Source: Pseudomonas fluorescens (GTDB lineage Bacteria > Pseudomonadota > Gammaproteobacteria > Pseudomonadales > Pseudomonadaceae). Taken from it: DNA of 64,000 nt. Location of the stretch: contig NZ_MSDF01000001.1 in NCBI RefSeq assembly GCF_002022275.1, positions 186,001-250,000 on the forward strand. The letters run 5' to 3'. Made by a program: the position numbers and the translations under genes. Of this stretch, positions 58,641-64,000 are shown in pieces. The notes beneath the pieces were generated by a model. That model had not been told where the DNA came from and did not search any database. It saw nothing but the letters and a program-made list of their open reading frames with translations. Numbering within the stretch: the stretch's first letter is position 1; the number at the start of each line of letters is the position of its first letter.

Positions 58641-58717
58641 GAAAACCTCATCCTGAGAAATAAAAAGGCGCCCAGTCTAACCAGCCGCGCGCGCACTGTC
58701 CTGCTCCTGCGTGATAA

Positions 58718-58951
58718 TCAGCCCTTCAACTCACCTGCCCGATTACTCGCCGCGTCATCGTAAGCCACATACAGCGACTCGGCGATTTGGCTTTTGATGG
58801 CCTTGGAGGCTTCCAGACCCAAAACGAACCCTTCCGCCTTGCCGCCAGCGCGGTTGAGTTCTTCGTGGGTGGAAGCGCCGGTGATGGCGTCGAGGAGTTT
58901 TGTGGCGTGAGGGCCTACGCCTTTAGGGAGGGAGATTTGGTCGATGGACAT
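58718..58951 (-). CDS. small protein of unknown function
   Basis: A 77-residue soluble protein, MSIDQISLPKGVGPHATKLL and onward, predicted mostly helical, with GKAEGFVLGLEASKAIKSQ in the centre. The start ATG has AAGG upstream; a TTG six codons earlier is also in frame. Not recognised. GC content and codon use are like the core. Confidence 0.6.
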   Translation of the reverse strand: MSIDQISLPKGVGPHATKLLDAITGASTHEELNRAGGKAEGFVLGLEASKAIKSQIAESLYVAYDDAASNRAGELKG

Positions 58952-59098
58952 GGGCGGTACCTTGAACAAGGGAGGGCGGTGGTGCGTAGAACCATTGCCG
59001 GGGATGGCATGGTAGACCTGTTTGGGTGGAAAGGGGCTGGTTTTGGCCTATCAAAGCCTGTAACGAAACGCAGCAATCGACCCAAAGCGGGCATTTGA

Positions 59099-59572
59099 CA
59101 GAAAGTACGCCCTGACTAACTTTTCACTGTGGCTCCAATTCAGACCATAAACAACTGCGCCCAATGCCGGCCATTAACGTTCCATAATCTTCAAAATTAC
59201 CAGCATTCACCTCTGCCTGGCTCATCCACGTTGCTTCACATTTTTCGCACACTCACATCGAAATATTTGTAAATCGATCCCCCATTGCTCGAGCATAGCC
59301 TTGACCGCACCTTCGACACTCAAACAGCATGTAAATAACCTCGGACATGACTTCGGTGTAGTCTAATCATATCGGCAGCTTTTGGCCGATTGCTGGGGCT
59401 CACGAGTGACCGCTATCGGCCAATAGCAGTCATTCAACACTTATCAGTCAAGGGCGATTAAGCAACGCTGATACTTAAATGGAGAGCAAACGCTCTAAGT
59501 GACTTATACCTTACGACAACACTCCGTAAGATGGCGAAAAATATAATTATAAGATCATCTTTCACATAAGCG
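59099..59572. other. gene-free stretch at the left edge of the accessory block
   Basis: About 470 bases with no supportable ORF on either strand. GC drops here. It holds one imperfect palindrome (59374-59428) and a possible decayed half of the same repeat around 59060-59095; otherwise I see nothing. Confidence 0.6.
59374..59428. repeat. imperfect palindrome, GCTTTTGGCCGATTGC type
   Basis: GGCAGCTTTTGGCCGATTGC is followed after about 17 bases by CGCTATCGGCCAATAGCAG, its imperfect inverse. The motif TTGGCCGAT recurs in the palindrome at 62426-62479. Confidence 0.7.
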
Positions 59573-60422
59573 TTAAATCAGCTGCCACGCCAGCACCCAA
59601 GAAATTGGATAACTAATAATAGAAAGATGGCTGGCCAGGGCAATCATTTGATCCCCACCTAAACCTATTGCTGGGAAGCTGGAAAAATCAACATTCAGTG
59701 CAGATAGGCTGACAAGTAATGACTCATCCGACAGCTCAAGTTTTTCTGCTCCAGCTGGGAAAATGCCTTTTCCCTTCTTGGTTAAAAGAAATGCCAAGGG
59801 GAAAAATGAAAGAATGCTCATACAGCATTGATTACCGTCATTTCGCATGGTGAAAAGTTTAATGCTTTGGTGGTACCTATAAGGGAAGAACTAGTAGTAG
59901 ATGTCATGGGTCGCATGCCAGAGCATAGTCATCACCGAGCACAAACTGTTGCATGGTCGTGAAGTACGGTGTTTCTTGTGGTGGATTTCTACACTCAGTC
60001 ACAGAGGTGGCAGCGAGTATATGGCCGATCATTGCACGACAGTATCTCACGGCGTTAACAGGTGTGTGGACACGGGAAACTGGGCTATTGGCAGCAGTGA
60101 AGAAATGATTGATTTTTCGCGTCAGTGACCTGCACACATCGGCGATTTCACCATCGTTCGCTCCCAAAGCCGTCATATTGCATTCGCGACAGATAGTCCT
60201 GAACTTGCTTCCATTCATCGACGGAATACCCTGTACGGGATCACGGTCTAAACCGAAGATTTCAGTTAAATGAAACTGCTCCACTTTTGTAACAGTGATG
60301 CTTCCCCGTGGGGGAACGTGATCTTTTGAGAGAACCCCGTGTTTTCCACATATCACGCAATAGCCGCTGACGATCTTGGTGTGCTGGCCGCGTTCAGACA
60401 GCATCTTCGAATATCTGCCCAT
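59573..60422 (-). pseudogene. broken HNH endonuclease-like gene
   Basis: The 5' part (59904-60422, 172 codons) encodes an HNH-like zinc motif: CVICGKHGVLSKDHVPPRGS (residues 22-41) and RTICRECNM (about 74). It ends at a TGA after ALACDP. In another frame the sequence continues IYY-stop-FFPYRYHQSIKL and then an open stretch to 59573 (FFPLAFLLTKKGKGIFP). The simplest reading is one gene of about 280 codons broken by a frameshift near 59905 and a TAG near the repeated CTACTACTAG. If so, it is inactive; alternatively the two frames are separate genes. Confidence 0.5.
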
Positions 60423-60573
60423 CCAAGTGCTCCTGCTCCTCGTGTGTGCGGTTTACAGCATGCAGCCGCACCCGCGATATCTCTACCCTCTGACCCTTGG
60501 GTTGGCGTGATGGCAATCTGCCAAAAAAACGGGTAATGTCCCCACCTGCACACATAGGAAATGGAAATCCCAC

Positions 60574-61218
60574 ATGAAGTCAAGAAATCTGTACACCATT
60601 CACGACCTGATAGTCAGGGACTATACCGTCACGGCACTCCCAAGCGGAAAATTCCTTCATCAGTTCAAACCTTCGACTACTGAGACCCTTTATCAATTTG
60701 AGACAAACAGTAGCGCAATAGAGTTAGTAGATGGTGATCGTTATAACATTGGATACATCCAAGATGCTGATGGTAGACGAATTATAGAGCCCTCCTCCTT
60801 GGGCAAAGCAGATACAGTCAATAAATACCTCAGCTACTCAGCTGCCAAACAGTTCTCTCTCGATAAGCTCGCTGAGAATCAGGGCAAGAATGACGAACGT
60901 GTAAAACATAAGGCCTCAGATGGTTACTACTGGGGGCGAAAATATGCCTGGCGCCGGTATGGCCTGGTGATTGCAAAAGATGCTTTCTTTAATTATTTAG
61001 AAGAAATCGCTCATCCATTCGTGGCATGCAAGACCATAAGTGATGATATCGGAATTTATTCTAATCAGGATTCAATTGCTTATAAGAATGAAGGTCTTGA
61101 GGAAGCGATGGATCAACTCATAGAGTCGGCAGTCAGAGTTGGGCGCTTTTTCAAATCTCCCCGCTATACAAAGAAATTCCAGATTCGGCCTATTAATGCC
61201 ATAACCGATAAAAAATAA
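60574..61218 (+). CDS. unrecognised protein in the accessory block
   Basis: A 214-residue soluble protein, MKSRNLYTIHDLIVRDYT and onward. The first 80 residues look beta-rich; the centre is basic and helical (ERVKHKASDGYYWGRKYAW). There is no signal, membrane segment or motif that I can name. AGGAAATGG lies upstream. A+T content is well above the core. It may belong with the next gene on the same strand, though a 264-base gap separates them. Confidence 0.6.
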   Translation: MKSRNLYTIHDLIVRDYTVTALPSGKFLHQFKPSTTETLYQFETNSSAIELVDGDRYNIGYIQDADGRRIIEPSSLGKADTVNKYLSYSAAKQFSLDKLAENQGKNDERVKHKASDGYYWGRKYAWRRYGLVIAKDAFFNYLEEIAHPFVACKTISDDIGIYSNQDSIAYKNEGLEEAMDQLIESAVRVGRFFKSPRYTKKFQIRPINAITDKK

Positions 61219-61482
61219 AGTTCGCAATATTTTCAATAGCTTATGCAGGGTCGGGGCGGGCTGTCGCCAGTCTAAAACACAATTCGGCGCCACGCCCTCA
61301 CCGATGAAATGCTCCCAAAATACCGGCGCAGACGAGCACAATATAGTATCGGGTCGTAAACTATCAATCGTGATGACTGCTTACATTCCTCATCCTCACC
61401 GGACAAGTAAAAAACCTGCGAAAAATTTAGAATCGTAGCAATTAGAAAGTTTGGGGATTTCACAGGCAAAAAGGGCAACTAT

Positions 61483-62328
61483 ATGAGTAATACTATTTAT
61501 ATGATCGACAGAAATATTATCGGAAAGATTAAGGATAACTTTAGAGATGTGAAGCCGGAAAGAATTGCACGGATCAAATCTCTAGACCGAAAGGGAGTAA
61601 CTATAAGTTTGCTTTTTGCGATGATTGAAGGAAATAAAGGGTCTCCACAAACAACATCTGAGGCATTCGACGGTATAAAAAAAGAAATCGAATATCTTCC
61701 CGATTTTTTCAAAAATGCTAAAATCGATACTGACTTCTTTCAGCATGAAACGCTTCTTAGCGCATCAGCAGCTTCTGACCAGCAACCTCGCGACTTTAAG
61801 AGGTACGCGCCGTTAGTTCAATTCATGCAGGAGAACCTCTATCAAAAGTTAAAAAAGAGAGAGAGAGCTCCGATTTTGGAAAAAATTGGAGAAGTTGCCG
61901 ATCGGTCTCAAGTTGAGAGAGGCAACATAATAACTCTTTGCGGAATTGCAAGTCTTTATGGTAATTCCAATGCGGCTGACGTTTTAAAACCTAAACCGCC
62001 TTCAAGTGACCAGGTCACTACAGAAAAAAGGGCATATAATGCTATTGCGGACCTAATGACAATTTCAAGAATGGCAGGCTTGAAGCGTTGGCTTAACATA
62101 GCAAATCCTAACGCCAGAATATTCTTTAAAACTTTGGACTCAGGGCTTGAAGAGTTCGCTAAAGAGATAGCTATTCTCAATCATAAGAGCACAGCATTCC
62201 CTGGGCATACGGTTCAAGAAACCACAATTGGCGTCAACAAATCACTATTTCCAGATCTAAACTTGACAGAGTTTGAGGAATTGAAAGCTTGGATAGGCAA
62301 AGGGCCGACGCCTCTAATCGTACCGTAA
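61483..62328 (+). CDS. unrecognised protein, possibly PIN-like, in the accessory block
   Basis: A 281-residue soluble protein. It opens IYMIDRNIIGKIKDN, with an Asp (residue 9) at the end of the first strand as in PIN-type nucleases, and has an acidic ISLLFAMIEGNKG near residue 45 and an AYNAIADLMTI segment near residue 188. Those three acidic positions are compatible with a metal site but do not prove one. No family recognised. High A+T. A SEFIR-domain gene is convergent 215 bases beyond its end. Confidence 0.6.
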   Translation: MSNTIYMIDRNIIGKIKDNFRDVKPERIARIKSLDRKGVTISLLFAMIEGNKGSPQTTSEAFDGIKKEIEYLPDFFKNAKIDTDFFQHETLLSASAASDQQPRDFKRYAPLVQFMQENLYQKLKKRERAPILEKIGEVADRSQVERGNIITLCGIASLYGNSNAADVLKPKPPSSDQVTTEKRAYNAIADLMTISRMAGLKRWLNIANPNARIFFKTLDSGLEEFAKEIAILNHKSTAFPGHTVQETTIGVNKSLFPDLNLTEFEELKAWIGKGPTPLIVP

Positions 62329-62425
62329 GCAGATATTTTCTTATTTTCAACTCAGATTTGTGAGGTGGAAAGGCTTTTTTTAACAGCGTTCTGATAGTAG
62401 AGACGAGCGCGCCGCTTCTGAACGG

Positions 62426-62479
62426 CCGCTTTTGGCGGATTTAAGCCCTTCACGAGAGGCAGAAATCGGCCAAAAGCGG
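62426..62479. repeat. near-perfect palindrome, CCGCTTTTGGCCGATTT type
   Basis: CCGCTTTTGGCGGATTT (62426-62442) and AAATCGGCCAAAAGCGG (62463-62479) are inverse with one mismatch around a 20-base loop. It lies between convergent genes and shares its core with the palindrome at 59374. Confidence 0.8.
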
Positions 62480-62543
62480 ACTTTCATTCCTACTTAACTG
62501 CCTGCACACTCATTTGCGTGCTAAAGCTCACGACAAGCGTTAT

Positions 62544-63977
62544 CTATGGGCGAGTGCCGAGCAGATCGTAGCCCACCAGTACCTCAGGATTGAACGTATC
62601 GTACTGCCAACGAGGCAACTGCGATTGGGGGCCCTTAAAGTTCAGCAGCAATACACCGAGCTCTCGCTTATCCGCAACTCCTAATAGAGTTTTGACAGAC
62701 TCAAAATATTTCTGCGACATCGATCGTGCGAATATTTCGAATGGACCATACGACCTGTTTGCGTATAGCAATGTATTAGGGAACCAACGCTCACCATCTT
62801 GGGCCCCCCTCAAAAAAAGCACCAGGTCAGCCTGCATAAGCTGATTGAAATCGAGGCCCGATGACTGTGAACGGTCCTTCAGCAGGTCTGCTGCAAGTGA
62901 TAGCCGGCCGAGACCTAAACGTTGGCTACGATAATCTAGGGTCCGGGAGTACTTGTAAAACGCCTGATATCCAACCGCCCCTGTTTGCCCACTCCTACTT
63001 CTTTCATGGATATAGTAAGGCGTAGAGAGCAACATTTGTAACGATTCAAATCTTTCGTACTTCAAAAAAACCGCAACGACATATAAAAATATTTCATTAA
63101 TTAAAAATTTAAAATTATCGAAGTCACTTTCTCTGTATTGGGTAATGTGTGCAGGCCTATCAACATATGGCAACAACGACTCCAAGAATCGATGAATTTT
63201 TTGATCCACATTGGGTAGCGAATTGTATTGTGCAATCGCAACAACCAAGGAAACTATTTCATTACGATAAGGAATAAAGGCTTCAATATTTTCAACAAGC
63301 TGCTCATCAAACTCTTTTTCGTTTTCTTCCTGAATCCTAATTTTTTCAAATCCTTCTGAGACCGCGCGAAAGTATTCGTCAACAGCGCCGGCGGCAAACG
63401 GTTTGCCTTGCTTTACTGCGTCCAGTGCTCGCCGATAAGTGGCACCTGCTCCTAAGTTTATAGCGGTTGATTCTGACAAAAACGCTGGAAGCGCGCCGAT
63501 TTCTGGCTTGACATGTAGCGGCTTATCAAAGATCCATCTAAGCAGCATTTCAAAGTTTTTTGCGTACTCTTCAGCTTCGCTTAAGTCTATATATTTGCGC
63601 TTTCCATAGAACGTTGGCAAACAAGCTCTACCGTCCTCTTTTTCAGCGACTACGGCTACAAACTTATCTTGCTTAGCCTTCTCATAAACTTTTGCTGATA
63701 TGATTTGCGTCTCCGTACCCACTCCGCCTGCACGTCCATCGGCTTTCTGAGCGTACATTTTGTCCGAAACCATAATGACTTTTGTGACAGTCTCGTCAGT
63801 GACCATTGATTCCATAAATTGGATCGAATCGTGCCCGTCCTTAAGATCCCATTTATCGAGTATCACATCAACGCCCGACTCCCTGAGTTCAGTTGCTAAT
63901 GCCATCACCCACACTTCATGATCCGGTGTAGACCAACTGTATGAAATGAATAGCTTTGGTGATTGCGCGTCACTCAT
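62544..63977 (-). CDS. SEFIR-domain protein, candidate anti-phage effector
   Basis: A 477-residue protein. The N-terminal 150 residues are a SEFIR domain, a TIR relative: KLFISYSWSTPDHEVWVMAL at the start, VDVILDKWDLKDGHD near residue 37 and GGVGTETQII near residue 84, where Glu89 could be catalytic. The remaining 320 residues are helical with aromatic-rich segments and no recognised domain, perhaps a sensor. SEFIR proteins in Bacillus have been reported as NAD-depleting abortive-infection defences; that role here is inference. An AAGGAG precedes the start. It is convergent with the gene at 61483. Confidence 0.85.
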   Translation of the reverse strand: MSDAQSPKLFISYSWSTPDHEVWVMALATELRESGVDVILDKWDLKDGHDSIQFMESMVTDETVTKVIMVSDKMYAQKADGRAGGVGTETQIISAKVYEKAKQDKFVAVVAEKEDGRACLPTFYGKRKYIDLSEAEEYAKNFEMLLRWIFDKPLHVKPEIGALPAFLSESTAINLGAGATYRRALDAVKQGKPFAAGAVDEYFRAVSEGFEKIRIQEENEKEFDEQLVENIEAFIPYRNEIVSLVVAIAQYNSLPNVDQKIHRFLESLLPYVDRPAHITQYRESDFDNFKFLINEIFLYVVAVFLKYERFESLQMLLSTPYYIHERSRSGQTGAVGYQAFYKYSRTLDYRSQRLGLGRLSLAADLLKDRSQSSGLDFNQLMQADLVLFLRGAQDGERWFPNTLLYANRSYGPFEIFARSMSQKYFESVKTLLGVADKRELGVLLLNFKGPQSQLPRWQYDTFNPEVLVGYDLLGTRP

Positions 63978-64000
63978 GAATTACTCCTTCTTGTAGTGGT

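Noticed and set aside
59573..59848. 91-codon minus ORF as an independent gene
   Set aside because: It has no good ribosome-binding site and its sequence reads as the continuation of the broken HNH gene.

Overview
The window is chromosomal DNA of a Pseudomonas, most likely of the P. fluorescens group. The evidence is the gene order metZ-purF-cvpA-dedD-folC-accD-trpF-truA-fimV-usg-asd-leuB-leuDC, which is the order I know from P. aeruginosa; the many intergenic inverted repeats of the Pseudomonas REP type (cores GTGGGAGCTGGCTTGCCTGC or GTGGGAGCGGGCTTGCTCGC); and the GC-rich codon use. Three stretches have visibly lower GC: 1.3-3.6 kb, 31.5-33.1 kb and 59-64 kb.

Layout. 0-4 kb: the 3' end of an MFS exporter, an unexplained leader-like stretch, two AT-rich membrane acyltransferases and a decayed integrase next to tRNA-Val(GAC), which looks like the scar of a tRNA-targeted island. 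4.2-6.2 kb: a PuuB-like oxidoreductase and a tRNA cluster (Val-TAC, Asp, Asp). 6.3-25 kb: a leftward core block for methionine, purine, folate, fatty acid, tryptophan, lysine/threonine and leucine synthesis, plus TruA, DedD, CvpA and FimV, ending in leuC with a divergent LysR gene. 25.9-29.2 kb: a five-PAS GGDEF/EAL protein. 29.2-32.8 kb: three unfamiliar genes; two share a domain with a conserved Cys/His pair suggestive of a papain-like fold. 33-42 kb: dusC, a thioesterase, a hydrolase, a TetR regulator, duplicated tRNA-Glu/tRNA-Ala, gltX, uvrB and an aromatic/aspartate aminotransferase. 42.5-45 kb: a LysR gene divergent from a succinate-semialdehyde dehydrogenase, resembling the ptrR-sad (yneJ-yneI) pair. 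45-48 kb: an overlapping operon of a small helical protein, a double-domain KaiC-like ATPase and a soluble histidine kinase. 48-53 kb: two lipoproteins, then a cobalamin riboswitch controlling a BtuF-BtuC-BtuD-like importer. 53-59 kb: small accessory genes, a 170-bp tandem repeat, a structured leader before a DUF6124-like gene, and a small secreted repeat protein resembling 7(1) septoil knot proteins. 59-64 kb: an AT-richer accessory block with a broken HNH gene, two unrecognised proteins and a SEFIR-domain protein, plus palindromic repeats.

The core genes are ordinary. The best candidates for undescribed biology are the Cys/His locus at 29.2-32.8 kb, the KaiC-kinase operon, the leader at 57.84-58.06 kb and the SEFIR-containing block at the right end. 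All functions were read from sequence alone; no database search was run.
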